From Crossaster papposus (taxonomy: Eukaryota > Echinodermata > Asteroidea > Velatida > Solasteridae), in the NCBI GenBank assembly GCA_037893245.1, contig JBAIAA010000774.1, positions 248,001-312,000 on the forward strand: a stretch of DNA of 64,000 nt, given 5' to 3'. The position numbers were made by a program, and so were the translations under genes. Position 1 is the stretch's first letter; each line of letters begins with the position of its first letter. Shown here piece by piece: positions 1 to 11,266 of the stretch. The notes below the pieces were generated by a model that was not told where the DNA came from, searched no databases, and was given only the letters and a program-made list of their open reading frames with translations.

Positions 1-2
1 CC

Positions 3-2702
3 TCAGGAGATGGCTACAGCCGCCGCTTTGACGAGATCGTCGCCGACATCCCACAAAAAACAAAGTGTGTGGATGACACTCTGATGTGGGCTGACACAAT
101 TGAGGAGGCATTTTTTCAGGCAGTTGAGTGGCTCGACGTCTGCGGCCGCAATGGAGTCACACTGAACCCCTCTAAATTTTCATTTGCCAAGACATCTGTC
201 GAGTTCGCTGGCTTTGAGATCACTCCAACCTCTGTACGCCCCTGCCCTCGCTACCTCGAGGCCATACAGAACTTTCCCACACCACGCAACATTACAGATG
301 TCCGAAGCTGGTTCGGTCTGGTTAACCAGGTCTCCTATGCCTTTGCCTCGGCGAAAAGGATGCTGCCCTTCCGCGAACTCCTCAAACCTGGAACACGTTT
401 CATGTGGTCAGACCAACTGAACCACCTCTTTGAGGAGTCCAAATCCCTGATCATCGGCGAGATCTACCAGGGGGTGGAAATCTTCGACAAGACCAAGCCA
501 ACCTGCCTGGCTACCGACTGGAGCAAGGAGGGCATTGGATTCTGGCTCCTCCAGAAGCACTGTGGCTGCCCCTCCTCCAAGCCCTTTTGCTGTAAGACTG
601 GCTGGAAAATCACTCTCGTCGGGAGTCGCTTTACCTCGGGGGCAGAGTCCCGCTATGCTCCAGTAGAGGGGGAGGCGCTTGCAGTCATTGACGCACTCGA
701 CAAGGCGCGCCACTTTGTCCTCGGCTGTTCTGACCTCATCGTTGCTGTGGATCACAAGCCCCTCCTGAAAATACTTGGTGACCGTTCTCTCGACGACATC
801 CCTAATCCTCGCCTTCGCAACCTCAAGGAGAAGTCTCTGCGCTACCGCTTCCGGATCATTCACATACCAGGCGTACGGCACGCTGCAGCCGACGCGGTCT
901 CCCGCCACCCAGCTGGCAAGCCCGTGCCACTGGGCCTCCCAGATGACGTCGCAACTGTGCTCAATCCCCCCAGTCTGATCACTCTGCCCGGGCTGCCACA
1001 CGACTTTCTTGCCACCATCCGCACTCACAGTCAGGACACCACTCAGAACACCACTCGGTTTTGCACCCCTGCAGCCCCACGGCCCACTGAGGTGATCACA
1101 TCAATAACATGGAATGATGTACGCCTCGCTACAACCAGTGACCCCTCAATGTCGAGATTGTCCGAGGCCATCGTGGATGGCTTCCCCGAGCTCCGAGGCG
1201 ACCTTCCCCCTGAACTCCGCCAGTATCACCAGTTTCGTGATGGCCTAACCACTTTCGACGGGGTAGTCCTCTACAATGACCGCGTAGTCATCCCCCCCTC
1301 CCTCCGCGGCAAAGTGCTTCAGGCCTTGCACTCGGCCCACCAGGGCACTTCACAGATGTGCTCACGGGCAGAATCTTCATTCTTTTGGCCAGGCATGACA
1401 CCAGCCATCACTGAGATGCGAGCGCGTTGTTCGCCCTGCAATCGCATGGCACCCTCACAGCCCAGTGCACCACCTACACCTCCCATCCAACCGGCCTACC
1501 CATTCCAGTGCCTAGTGTCTGACTACTTCCACTACCGAGGTCGGACCTACTTGGTGGCTGTTGACCGTTACAGTAACTGGCCAATCGTGGAGGAGGCAGC
1601 CAATGGCGCTGCCGGGCTCATTGCAGCCCTGCGCCGTATTTTTGTGACTTACGGCATCAGTGACGAGTTGACATCAGATGGCGGCCCTGAGTTCAAGTCT
1701 AGCCAGACGGCAACATTCCTCCAGAGTTGGGGTGTGAACCACCGCACGTCGTCGGTCGCCTTTCCCCACAGCAATTGCCGTGCAGAGGTGGGGGTCAAAA
1801 CCGTAAAACGTCTCCTCACAGACAACACTGATGCTGCCGGCACATTGAACACCGACAAGTTCCAGCGGGCCATGCTCCAGTACCGCAATACCCCTGACCG
1901 TGACACACACCTTTCCCCTGCCATGTGCATATTTGGACGGCCCATAAGGGACTTCATCCCCATCCACCCCGGCAAGTACCAGCCTCACACAACATGGCGG
2001 GAGACCCTCTACTCCCGAGAGGAGGCACTGCGCAACCGTCATATGCGTACTGCTGAGCGCCTTTCGGAGCACACCCGAACCCTTCCTCCCTTGATCGTCG
2101 GGGACTGTGTTCGCATCCAGAACCAGACTGGCCCCAACCCCACCAAGTGGGACAAGACTGGCACTGTGGTTGAGGTGCGCCAGTTTGACCAGTATGTTGT
2201 AAGAGTAGACGGCTCTGGACGTGTCACACTGCGTAACAGGAAATTCCTGCGCAAGTACCTGCCCGTCATACCTCGTGCATCACTAGCCATGGCACCCGGC
2301 CCGACAACAGTGTCGATCCCACCAACCCAGTCGGCCAAGCCTGCTTCGCACATCCTTGCTCCGCTACACCTAGAAACGCATGGGCCTTCTTACACTGGTC
2401 CTTTCTCCACCCCGGACGACCCACCGGATGCTGGGATGACAACACCAGCCAGCCTGACACCACCTCCCCCCAAAACCACCATCCGCCAACAGCAACCCGA
2501 GAGCCCTGCACCAACCGGCCCCATCCCTCGGGCTTTGCGGGCCCTAATGCCGCACAACGCCCCCGGCCTTGAGGAGCAGCCCACCGTCACCATCGAGCCT
2601 CCGGCCTCCCCTTCTCAACCGCACACTCCTACCACACGTCGCTCAACTCGACAGACCAAACCACCACAGTGGATGCAAAATGGGGACTTTGTCAAGAAAT
2701 GA
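3..2702 (+). CDS. Gypsy Pol polyprotein, C-terminal part (RT palm to integrase)
   Basis: The frame is open from base 3, so the start lies off the window; the GTG at 69 is simply the valine of the RT active-site box (C-V-D-D, with cysteine where most gypsy elements have tyrosine). Counting from that box, RT thumb and connection sequence is followed by an RNase H domain ([12 protein letters not shown], then AVDHKPLL and AADAVSRHP). Next is an integrase zinc-binding segment (HSAH ... CSPC) and the integrase core with all three catalytic acidic residues: D in LVSDYF, D in TSDGGPEF and E in RAEVGVK, the last two spaced D-x35-E. The C-terminus is proline- and threonine-rich and ends at TGA 2700-2702. 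In the family this polyprotein copies and inserts the element. There are no internal stops or frameshifts over 2.7 kb, which suggests recent activity. Confidence 0.88.
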   Translation, partial: SGDGYSRRFDEIVADIPQKTKCVDDTLMWADTIEEAFFQAVEWLDVCGRNGVTLNPSKFSFAKTSVEFAGFEITPTSVRPCPRYLEAIQNFPTPRNITDVRSWFGLVNQVSYAFASAKRMLPFRELLKPGTRFMWSDQLNHLFEESKSLIIGEIYQGVEIFDKTKPTCLATDWSKEGIGFWLLQKHCGCPSSKPFCCKTGWKITLVGSRFTSGAESRYAPVEGEALAVIDALDKARHFVLGCSDLIVAVDHKPLLKILGDRSLDDIPNPRLRNLKEKSLRYRFRIIHIPGVRHAAADAVSRHPAGKPVPLGLPDDVATVLNPPSLITLPGLPHDFLATIRTHSQDTTQNTTRFCTPAAPRPTEVITSITWNDVRLATTSDPSMSRLSEAIVDGFPELRGDLPPELRQYHQFRDGLTTFDGVVLYNDRVVIPPSLRGKVLQALHSAHQGTSQMCSRAESSFFWPGMTPAITEMRARCSPCNRMAPSQPSAPPTPPIQPAYPFQCLVSDYFHYRGRTYLVAVDRYSNWPIVEEAANGAAGLIAALRRIFVTYGISDELTSDGGPEFKSSQTATFLQSWGVNHRTSSVAFPHSNCRAEVGVKTVKRLLTDNTDAAGTLNTDKFQRAMLQYRNTPDRDTHLSPAMCIFGRPIRDFIPIHPGKYQPHTTWRETLYSREEALRNRHMRTAERLSEHTRTLPPLIVGDCVRIQNQTGPNPTKWDKTGTVVEVRQFDQYVVRVDGSGRVTLRNRKFLRKYLPVIPRASLAMAPGPTTVSIPPTQSAKPASHILAPLHLETHGPSYTGPFSTPDDPPDAGMTTPASLTPPPPKTTIRQQQPESPAPTGPIPRALRALMPHNAPGLEEQPTVTIEPPASPSQPHTPTTRRSTRQTKPPQWMQNGDFVKK

Positions 2703-2737
2703 CAACTTTTTCAATCTTTGTCACTCCCCTCCAAAGA

Positions 2738-2751
2738 TTTGGGAGGGCATA
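2738..2751 (+). other. Possible polypurine tract of the + strand gypsy element
   Basis: A purine-rich GGGAGGG tract lies about 40 bp after the pol stop, where gypsy elements place the primer for plus-strand DNA synthesis. It also pairs with CCCTCC just upstream to form a small inverted repeat. Without a second LTR the assignment is tentative. Confidence 0.25.
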
Positions 2752-2760
2752 GAGAACTTT

Positions 2761-3391
2761 GACTTTACCATGTTCCATGTTTATGCGTTAACGTTTACCT
2801 GTTGCCATTTTCTTGTTTCATATTTGTTTCAGACGTTGTCGTCATTGCTTGAAGACGAATAAACTACCATATAAAGCAAATAGTGTCATATACTTATTTA
2901 TTATCCTGCGAGCGCAAGTTGAACACCGAATAATGTAGAGTGTTTGTATCCCATATACACCGTCAGATGCACTACATTTTCCGTGTTCCTCAAGCGCGAG
3001 CGGAATAAAGAATTTCTCTTCAAGCAAACTTTGTGCGCAGTAAATATAAAATGGAATACAGACACACATAAGAAACAAATGCGCAGCTTTCAAATTGCCA
3101 ATGGATTATGCAACACCGAGTTTTGCGTATTGTACAATATGTAAAGTAGAAACAGTGCAACACACGGAGTGTGATATGGACCGTGCAATTTAGTGTGATA
3201 TCACACTGTTTTTGCCATGGATCGACCCATCAGAATAGAGGATTCAAGTTTACTCAAAGATAAAGTATATGATATATATTGAGCAATGTTGTCATGAGGT
3301 AGACAAATATTGTTTATGGAAGTAAGAAACATTGAAGAACAAAATTAAACTGTTAAAACATCATATTGATTGTCTATTGTTGTGTTCTTAC
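2761..3391. other. No gene seen; possible 3' LTR sequence
   Basis: AT-rich sequence that may include the 3' LTR of the preceding gypsy element. The only structure noted is a perfect 16-bp palindrome, AGTGTGATATCACACT, at 3192-3207. Confidence 0.4.
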
Positions 3392-5321
3392 CAGAGAAGG
3401 TGTCAATTGGTTGCGAAATTCCTTCCAATTTGTCTTTTGACAAGGTGCCTTCAACCACCTTCTGTGCTGGTGTCAGCTCTTGTGGCTCACTTCCTCCACC
3501 ATTTGCCTTGACTAGTTCTTTTCTCTTGGTGACAGGAAAGTGTGTAACACATAATTAGACAGTGAGTTTCTGTTTGTGTTAAGCAGTTCGCGTCGGATCA
3601 CGTGTACACATAACAAAACATTGGAATTCAAAAAGGACTACAAATAAACATGTCAAGATCACGAGCAACTCAGTGAGGCCGTAAATGTCTGTCAGCGATA
3701 GGCTTGCAGTCGGCATCTGTGGGTGTTCAAGGTGGGATCCAGAAGCGCTATATTTTCTGTATTCAAGTCACTCGTGTGGAATCCTTTTCACATATTGTTT
3801 TAATTAAACAATAAATGTGTATAATTGACATTTTAATGTGGAAGCTAGAATGTTTTGCTGGTAAAAATAGGGCTGACTGGCCTGGTATATGTGTATACAA
3901 ATCTTGAGATAGACCAAAACGCTTCATTCTTAATGCAAAAACAAATGCGAAACAAATTTCAGTGTCAACAATGGCAAAACAGCGCATACTCATTGTGATT
4001 TTGTGTGTATCACAGAAATTCGCTTTGCATTAAGAATAACACTATCACAAAATTTATTAATAATAATAATACTCACTTGCTTGGATCATATTTCGGTGGC
4101 GGTCTTTGCACTGTGCAACATATTTCTGATTGCTCCCTGCAACTCTAGCAAAAAAAAAAAAAAAAAAGTATTAAACAAAAAGTTGTCTATACTCATAACC
4201 AGCAACTCTTTCATTAAAATAGACATTGGCTACGGCAGCCGTAAAGGCAATTTTGGATGTCTGGAACCGTCTGGTTCCCTGCTCTCCGTCATACGGACAT
4301 TTGTTTGTTTCTGAGTTTCGCGTTTATTCAGACAGATTTATTCAGGCCTGGTATGCATGGGGCCTTGGCCTACAGAAATCACATAGTAGATATGAACACA
4401 CTTCACAAAGTGTGGTTGGTATTTATTTGTTTAGCCAGATGTACGGGTCTACTTGAAGTTGATTATACTAGGCCTAGCCAGAAGGTGGTGTTATTGTTAA
4501 TATTTTATGGAGAAATATCACCCTATAACACAATAACAATTATGCCTAACCCTAGGCCTATGTTATATTTGATAAAACTAGCCGGTAATAATGTTCGCGG
4601 TTCGTTACATTAAATGGAAATGATTGAAGATAGTCGGCCTAGATTGACTGGATATACTTATCCTGTAAAATGTGTCACAAACTGGCTAATGGCAAGTCCG
4701 ATTGCAGGCCAAAACAATCACAATCCAATTCTTCACCCCAACTCCAAGCTTCATATTTAATAATTTTGCCTGAGAAAATAAGTTAAGCTAGTTGCAGGCG
4801 AGAGACACTACAATTTTTTGTCACGGATATGATGAAAGTGAAACTACTCAGCTCAGTATCAAACAAGTTCAAAGTTCAATCATTTTAGACGATACTCGCA
4901 CTAGCTGCAGCGTGATGTTTACATAAACAAAACAGCTAATTTCAATCATTATTAAATAAATAAAACACAATGCATATATTAAACAAACTCTGCCATATTA
5001 TTAATAATGCACCCATTATGTTTCATAAAAAGTATAATCGTCTAAAAGAAGCGAACGAGTATAAGGACTAGGCCTAAAATACATATTGATTAGGCAGATC
5101 ATAACAGCCACTTAAAATACTTACGAGTTGACACACCCCCTTACTCTCTCCCATGCTGCTGTTTTATGTTTGTTTGTGAGTTTTGTTCCTCGCAAAACAC
5201 CTTCTATTACCCCCTTTTCTTCGGCATAAGACGTTACCAGAGCCATATCCATTTCTAGGTTGAATGGACTGGACTTTTTCTTTAAAGAAGAGCTATCGCA
5301 ACTTTCATCTGTGGGTGCCAT
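3392..5321 (-). CDS. Myb/SANT-like DNA-binding protein gene, two candidate exons
   Basis: Exon 1 (5125-5321) starts with ATG at 5321 and encodes 65 residues. A serine/lysine-rich leader is followed by a segment like the first helices of Myb/SANT-like domains (FNLEMDMALVTSYAEEKGVI, then TNKHKTAAWERVRGCVN), and a GTAAGT donor. A second exon (3392 to 3522 or 3524) encodes KELVKANGGGSEPQELTPAQ and then a glycine/leucine-rich stretch ending IDTFSG before a GTAAG donor. This matches the linker that follows the Myb/SANT domain in NAIF1/MSANTD-type proteins, where a TGGG-P-LT block is typical. The two exons can be joined in phase, but the expected third helix (about 25 residues) was not found, so a middle exon is missed or lost. 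Such domains occur both in host regulators and as partners of Harbinger transposases; no nuclease frame was seen nearby. Function is inferred from the family only. Confidence 0.45.
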
Positions 5322-5386
5322 GATGACGATGGTGATCATAAATTGTGTACACTTTTTAACTTGAAATTGGGCGCCAAATAGTGCAC

Positions 5387-8300
5387 CTATTTTTGCCGAG
5401 CAGACGACAGTTTTACTAGTTCTAGCAGACGACGCGCCGCCCGGGCTGCCAGCAGCAGACGACACGAGGCGCGCGCAACATAATTGTTGTGCTTAGCATA
5501 GCAGACTTTGAAAAACGATGGTGAAATACGTTTACGTTTAGCATATTTTTCTGCTATAGTAAGCAGAAAAATATGCTTACCGGTAAACAGCTTTATGAAA
5601 TTGGGCCCAGGTGATTTGATGACCGTGCTATGTACGTAATCTTCAAACCCACGGTGATGACGGCCTGGGTGGTAAACGAACAGGGCATCTCTTTTGAACT
5701 CACTAACAAAGTCGGCCACATCTCTCTTGTTTACGCCTTTTCTCGTGCCCTGAACTAAATCACCAAGCCCTCCTTCGGTTATGAGCCGGTCGATTTGTTT
5801 GCCAAATGCACCGCTTATTTGTGCACAGCGTTGCACCAGCTGTTTGGGGGTATATCTTCCTCGGGAGCGTAGGAGCATGTCTTGTAAAAGATAATACAAA
5901 TCTTAGTTTAATACAAGTTTAGAATTGAGGAATGTAGGACTAGTCTACTTTATTAAACTGGAGCGCGCAATTTAAGCAATGATAAAAAACTGTTTTAACT
6001 ACAATTTAAAGGACTGGTCTGCCAGTGCAAACAAGCAAATGTATTTGTTAAAGTACATTATATTCGTTAGGTAAATGAAAATCGAAATATTGAAAAAGTA
6101 CGTATTTACAAACTGTAATTATTTATTTAATGATATTTTTAAACTACCTTTGAACTCGTTATTAAGAAATTCATTTAGAAGGTCCAGGCCGATGTTTCCA
6201 CCTTCCTTGCCTTGTACGTTGGCGACTCGATTCCATATCATATCGTGACGAAGCCGTTCTGGCAAGAAGCCGCAGACACCTGTACATGTACATGTAAGCA
6301 AACAAATGCCACAACAAAACGAGTATAAATATAGATAACTGAACAGCTATACTATCACAAAATAAAGGCTTTTTTTAATGTAGTGGGGAATAATATTCGG
6401 TGACAGTAACTTTTGCCATTTTTGTCGAAATGTTTAAGAAACCGATGCGTATAGGCCTATGTATAGATTTGTTCACACCAAGGCTTGTAATTAAATATAC
6501 TTTTCACTTTTGTTGATAAAATATTGAAACATTATTGTAACATGTGTAGAATAATAATTTGGCATATAAAGTACAAGGATGCAACAAACCTGTCAAAAAC
6601 TGTCCCGCGATGTTCATGTCTTTATGATGTCGCATGGTCCAGAAATCAAGAAGATCCATCTTCCAGTGCGACTTCATCGCTTCTCCATCTTCATGTCTCA
6701 CAGCAAACCTCCTTGCACGGTGGTTCAATCCACGCCACATGAGAGATTTTGTATAATTCAAATACATAGTCGTCATGCTCTGCCTCAAGCGCACATTCGT
6801 CGCAGCAGTACCATACATCTAACAGTAACATAGATGGGAAAAAAAAACTTCTTCAATTGTGCTTACAAATTGTAGATACTTTTACGATTCGTTAAACAAT
6901 CCTGTAGAATTATTGGTAACGTTTTACAGTCGCGTCAATGTCTGCTTTCACCCATGTCTGCTTTCAAGTGTGCGAGGCTCCCTCTAGAAGCAGTACTTCT
7001 GCCACTATAGAGCATGTTGACCGTGTCCTATTTAGAGAAAAAAGTATAGAAGTTGCTTAAATTATCTCTATCTTAGAAGAACAATTAAAATTTTAAACAC
7101 AATTGCCACCAGAATACATTTAAACTAAATAGGAAAAGACATTATTACCTGCAGTAAAATTATTTCCTTATGAAACGCTTGTGGCGTTCCTACGAGAACT
7201 TGGAGTTGCTGCTTTTTGGTTTCGCCGTTAGCTCTTGCCCTCTTTGCATGGACCATTCTCTCCACGCTTAGGCCGTCTCCACTACACAAGATGGGTAGGA
7301 CATGACCACTGCATGGCTCAGGCACGTAGGTGTGGAGATGTTCCATTATACGGATCACACCATAGGCAGGTGCCGGATTGGTTTCCAGGAACACCAAGAT
7401 TGACCTGAATAGACAATAGTTTGTTATTTATATTCTCTATAATCCATAAGTAAAACTTAAATTTTACACTTTAAACTGTTCCTTTTATCCCTTCGAATTT
7501 GTGCAACACTATGAATCTTGTGCGTTGTTGTTCTTCTTTTTTTTAAGTTAAGATTAACTTATTTTTACCACTTCGCTCTTGTTGCACATTTCCTTAGTGT
7601 ACTGGTGTTTTCGTCGGGGGACGTGTTTCTTGACTTGATTCATGACAGGAAGATGCTCCATGACAATCTTCATGACAAGAACCACTATCATGTTTCTCAA
7701 GTCTTCGTAGTCTTCGTGCTGCGGCATGATGCAAGGAATCAGCTGGCTAGCAGGGATGGAAGTCGTGTCTTTCAGATGGAGGGTTGGCACTCTGTTCTTG
7801 CAAGCAAAGGACAGAGCCCACAGTAGGAATTCGGCTTTCCTCTCTTTGCCCTGGTGTTTACAGTGGGGATTTATTTGCACGTTATCCCAGCAAAGCCCGT
7901 AACACTCATCTCTCTGTGTAACCCTGCGTACATCTTTTTTTTCTGGATGTCATCGATAGACTGGGGAAACAATTTATAGATTTTTCGGTTGCATGCAGTT
8001 TCTGTATTTAAAATTAAAATTGAGCTCTCGGTCCAAAACGAAATTAGTTTATGCGGCCTTGTTGAAAAAGCCGTTTCTCACGAGTTAAATCTGAAATGCA
8101 CAGCTTAGCAAATTCACTTGTCCCCATCAGACACAATTCAGGGAAGTTATTGCGTAAGAGACGCTCAGAATTAATACATTTTCACACCTGATCATTTCTG
8201 GAGCTGGGATTACTAGCGTAAGATCATGCCTCGAGATTCCCGATTCATGTTACATTATTCAGATTTTACTCGCAAATGGCTTATTACTAATGGTTTATTA

Positions 8301-10145
8301 CTATAATAATGTTTATCGTTACCTCGACCGATTTTTTCCACTGGACCAGACAACTGTCATGGTCGGCGGCAATCCGATCAACGTGAATATGAGCAGTTTG
8401 AAGACCCTGAGTGATGCCAAGTCTGTTCAGCGTTTGGAATAGTTTATGGGAGCAACCCTGTCTCCAAAGCTCCACACTCAAAGTAGCTTGGACAAAGTTG
8501 AACTTTCGTGGAGCTCTTGTGAAGAAGGTGATTGAGAGAATTGTGCCAAGACGCCTACCTACAATGTTGTCTCCAGCCCTGTTCATATGGAAGTGCGGCG
8601 AATATTTACACCCCAACTTACGTCACGCATACACCGTCACCAACAAAATCATGGCGTTCCCACACAATTTCCCGATTCCCAAAATACACATTTAAAAAAA
8701 GGGCATGATTATTCCGATCAGTATTTTAAACGAAAACTGAGTTGCCCACCATCCATACCTTTTCAGCTTGGCTGGTAAAGAGGCCTGTAGCACTGAAACC
8801 AGCAAAGGCATCTTAGACCTTGCTTCTTCAATGAGATCTTCCCAAGCAAATTGTTGCAGTCGCTCCAGGGTGAGATTTCCAATGAAGATACCGGCGTCTT
8901 GTTCTAGACTTGTCTTTCTTGTCACATTTCGAGCCTGAAAAAAACAAACCGAGAATTATGCGGTATTTAAAATTTAAACCAGCATGTGTTGCTTGTAGTT
9001 TATTAGTTCATTATATATACATTCTATCTCCACCCGTCATAGTTTTAAACAGCATAATATTCATTCCCCAAGGTGTTGCAGAAAAGGGCCACCCGTCGCG
9101 GCAAATATGAAGGTATGAGACGGAGGAACCCCCCCCCCCCCCATTACATTTATCATTAATACTTTCAACAAATGTAGCGTAATTAAATTTGTAAGGCTTT
9201 GTTTACTGTTGAACCTGTTTGTTCCACCAGTTCGTATCGGAGAAGCTATAACGGTCAGTGTTTATTTTTGTTTCCCCCACAATCCGAAATCAATTTTATA
9301 TTTAAAGTTGGTGTATCTATTATCTGCGTGTTTTGGGGGTTTCCATCTGAAAAATGGATTTTCAAATTGAATTGATTATTTGTAAAGCATTGTATTTGTT
9401 ATGAGCTTTTGAATGAGACATCCCACGAAAAAAAACCTGCCAACAGCGAGCAATTAATTAATTTTAAATTTGAGCGTCCCACTCCCAAATAGCGGGTGTC
9501 CCCAGTATGCACAACTGAACTGGAGCGCGCAATTGGCGCAATGATAACCACCACTTTTTAACAATTTGTAAAGGCCTGTTAATGCAAACAAATCAAATTT
9601 ATTCATATAAAGTACATGATGTTTCTTCAGAATTGGTCTGGAAAACCCAACTTTAACGTTAATTAGAATAAATCATAAAGTTGTATAAATAAGCCTCAAT
9701 ATTTAGTGAAATAACTGAAACCCTGGCTTACCTCTTGTTGAATCTGCTGCCTGCACATTTTCCCGAACGCCTTGTGAGCTTTCCTGCTCCCACGAATCAA
9801 ACATCTGAACAGACTGAAGGCTTGCAGGTATTTTGATTCGTCAATGAGTGTCTTGGCTGTGGCTTTAAAATTTGTCTTCTTTCGTTTGGTAGTTTCAGAA
9901 GTGGGGTTTATCTGATGAGAAGTTCTTTTTCTAGAACCTTTTTTCTTTGGCACGGTCTGCGAAACCAAAGTGTCCTTACACTGTGAACATAAGAACTGCG
10001 TCTTATGTTCAAGGGGTGTGATGACTTTCCCAAAGACTTTTCTGAAGGTACCAAGGCTAGATAAAACATTTACAAAAAATCTACTGTGACCCTTCCCAGC
10101 TTCCGCGAAGGTTGGCTTTTGGCAATTACCACAATGCGAAGACAT
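5387..10145 (-). CDS. DUF6589-like gene, nine candidate exons, partly decayed
   Basis: Candidate exons from 5' to 3' are 9732-10145, 8759-8934, 8323-8578, 7569 to about 7942 or 7960, 7149-7404, 6952-7027, 6590-6818, 6148-6279, and 5880 down to about 5609. Most have AG acceptors and GT donors. The conserved blocks come in the order I associate with DUF6589 proteins, a multicopy family of unknown function in fungi and invertebrates: a helix ending FVQATLSVELWRQGCSHKLF, CWDNV, LPVM-NQVKKHVPRRKH, MEHLHTYVPEP, GDGLSVERMVHAK, DGEAMKSHWKMDLLDF, WNRVANVQGKEGGNIGLDLL and FVYHPGRHHRGFEDYVH. Exons 1-3 join in phase, as do 7-9. Joins 3/4 and 6/7 do not, and exon 5 (256 bp) needs a one-base shift shortly after its start. 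The copy is therefore probably a pseudogene, or carries assembly errors or missed small exons. Confidence 0.6.
5521..5608. repeat. Half of a GGGCCCAATTT-ended fold-back element
   Basis: These 88 bp align with 11585-11674, the right half of the complete element at 11423-11674. They share GTGAAATACGTTTAC, CTGCTATAGTAAGCA and the GAAATTGGGCCC end. Only the right end is present; the left end is lost or replaced by GC-rich sequence at 5400-5480. It forms the last stretch of the DUF6589-like reading frame. Confidence 0.6.
5609..6818 (-). CDS. C-terminal exons 7-9 of the DUF6589-like gene
   Basis: These three exons (6590-6818, 6148-6279, and 5880 to about 5609) join in one frame: exon 7 leaves one base completed by exon 8, and exon 8 leaves one base completed by exon 9. 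They carry the best-conserved part of the family: the tryptophan-lysine block SHWKMDLLDFW, then FLPERLRHDMIWNRVANVQG, GGNIGLDLLNEFLNN and RRSRG-like basic sequence (LLRSRGRYTPKQLVQRC), ending in a histidine-rich YHPGRHH motif. After residues VIKSP the frame passes straight into a fold-back repeat (5521-5608) and stays open to a stop at 5387, so the natural C-terminus has probably been replaced by repeat sequence. Confidence 0.6.
9130..9143 (+). repeat. Poly-C run
   Basis: A run of about 14 cytosines inside an intron of the DUF6589-like gene. Its exact length is unreliable in most assemblies. Confidence 0.8.
9732..10145 (-). CDS. First exon of the DUF6589-like gene, paired CxxC motifs
   Basis: This exon is exactly 138 codons. 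ATG at 10145 is preceded in frame by TGA 15 bases upstream, which fixes the start. Residues 5-8 (CGNC) and a second CSQC about 48 residues later form a likely two-CxxC zinc site. A lysine/arginine-rich stretch (KKKGSRKR, KRKK) that could be a nuclear localisation signal follows, then a helical segment ending CRQQIQQE. The donor is GTAAGC and phase 0. Zinc binding and nuclear location are inferred from these residues. The exon is intact. Confidence 0.6.
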
Positions 10146-10455
10146 ATCGGACCACAGTCATCAGAATACGATTTTATTTTGGGGGGAAATTCAGTAAACA
10201 AAACAGTTAAAATGCCTGGCCAAAGTTCACTGCACTGCTAGCTGTGTGTACGTGAAGATCGAGACCTTTGCCTGGAACAATCATCTAAGCCTTTCATTAG
10301 TTCTTTACGTGATCATCTTTTCAGTCTGGACCCCATTTCTCAAGCCTTTTAGAGTATTCACCCAGTATATATAGTATGCGTGCCAGCATTTATTGTAATC
10401 ATCTCCTCACTTTGTGTTTTTAAAAACACAAATTTGTCCTTTTGGAGGCATTATA

Positions 10456-10640
10456 TATTGGATAAACATATTTTAAATATTTTTTTTTTAAATTTTTTTT
10501 TTTTATATTATTTATTTGTATTATTTATTTTATTAATTTTTTTTTTATTTTTTATTATATATATATATACACATATATATATTTTTGTTTTCTTCTTTTT
10601 TATATATTTTTTATTAAATAATGTTATTATTTATTATTCC
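10456..10640. repeat. T/TA-rich low-complexity tract
   Basis: Long T runs and (TA)n sequence upstream of the DUF6589-like gene. The frame open across it (F, Y, I and L only) reflects composition and is not a protein. Confidence 0.85.
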
Positions 10641-10699
10641 CTTTATATCTAATATATTTATCCTTAAATGTATTATCCAATTAGTTTGGAGAGCCCCTC

Positions 10700-10876
10700 G
10701 ACAGAAACTTGTTTCTTTTGGGTAATCCTGCGGGAGCTATTTGTGTATTGTCTTCTGTTATGTTTTTTGTTATGTTTCTTGATCAGTGTTTGTTATTTGT
10801 AATTGTTCTCTAATTCAGTAATTTTGTATATCACGAAAAATGAAATAAAGATAAAGATAAAGATAAAGATAAAGAA
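10700..10876 (+). mobile_element. LINE 3' end with (ATAAAG)n tail
   Basis: A T-rich 3'-UTR-like stretch ends in AATGAAATAAAG followed by about five ATAAAG units (10844-10876). Short tandem repeats as 3' tails are characteristic of CR1/L2-type non-LTR retrotransposons. No coding part is attached. The assignment rests on the tail and base composition. Confidence 0.4.
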
Positions 10877-11266
10877 GTGAAACGTACACGCCACACAGAC
10901 ACCGTTGCTAAGTATTTCACGCATGCGCACGCGAACGCGAACACATACGTGCGTAGAATGGTAGAACGCACACGTACAAGTAGGAAGTCATGTTTACGTA
11001 GATTTGCAATAAATTTTGTGTAAATAAGTTGCCTAAAGACACATGAACTTTTAATAACCCTTCACGATCTGTAGTTCCAAACACAAGGAAGACATAAGCG
11101 AGATTTCAGCTTCCTTCATCAGGTAAAAATATGAAAAAATGTTGTTGTAAAATTGTTCGCTATGGCAGGAAACATTGATACCCTAGACTCCGTCGCGTTG
11201 TACACAACGGAGCAGTCCAACCTGGGCTACCGTAAGCGCAGCCGATACCGGGGCACACTATAGGGC
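10877..11266. other. No gene seen
   Basis: CpG-rich patch with ACGCACACG-type words at 10900-10980, then unremarkable sequence up to the nested inverted repeats. Confidence 0.4.

Larger units (their letters stand above)
1..2760 (+). mobile_element. Ty3/gypsy retrotransposon, 3' part, runs off left edge
   Basis: The window opens inside the reverse transcriptase of a Ty3/gypsy element and continues through RNase H, integrase and a proline-rich tail. Its 5' LTR, gag, protease and the RT fingers lie outside the window. No env-like frame follows the pol stop. A purine-rich tract near 2738-2751 could be the polypurine tract before the 3' LTR, but no second LTR is available for comparison, so the right edge given here is a guess. 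This copy is in better condition than the three minus-strand gypsy elements between 30 and 62 kb. Confidence 0.85.

Noticed and set aside
408..1028. 206-codon minus-strand frame
   Set aside because: Antisense shadow of the well-supported gypsy pol; no domain.
10380..10652. Membrane-like F/L/I-rich 90-codon frame
   Set aside because: Falls in a T/TA low-complexity tract.
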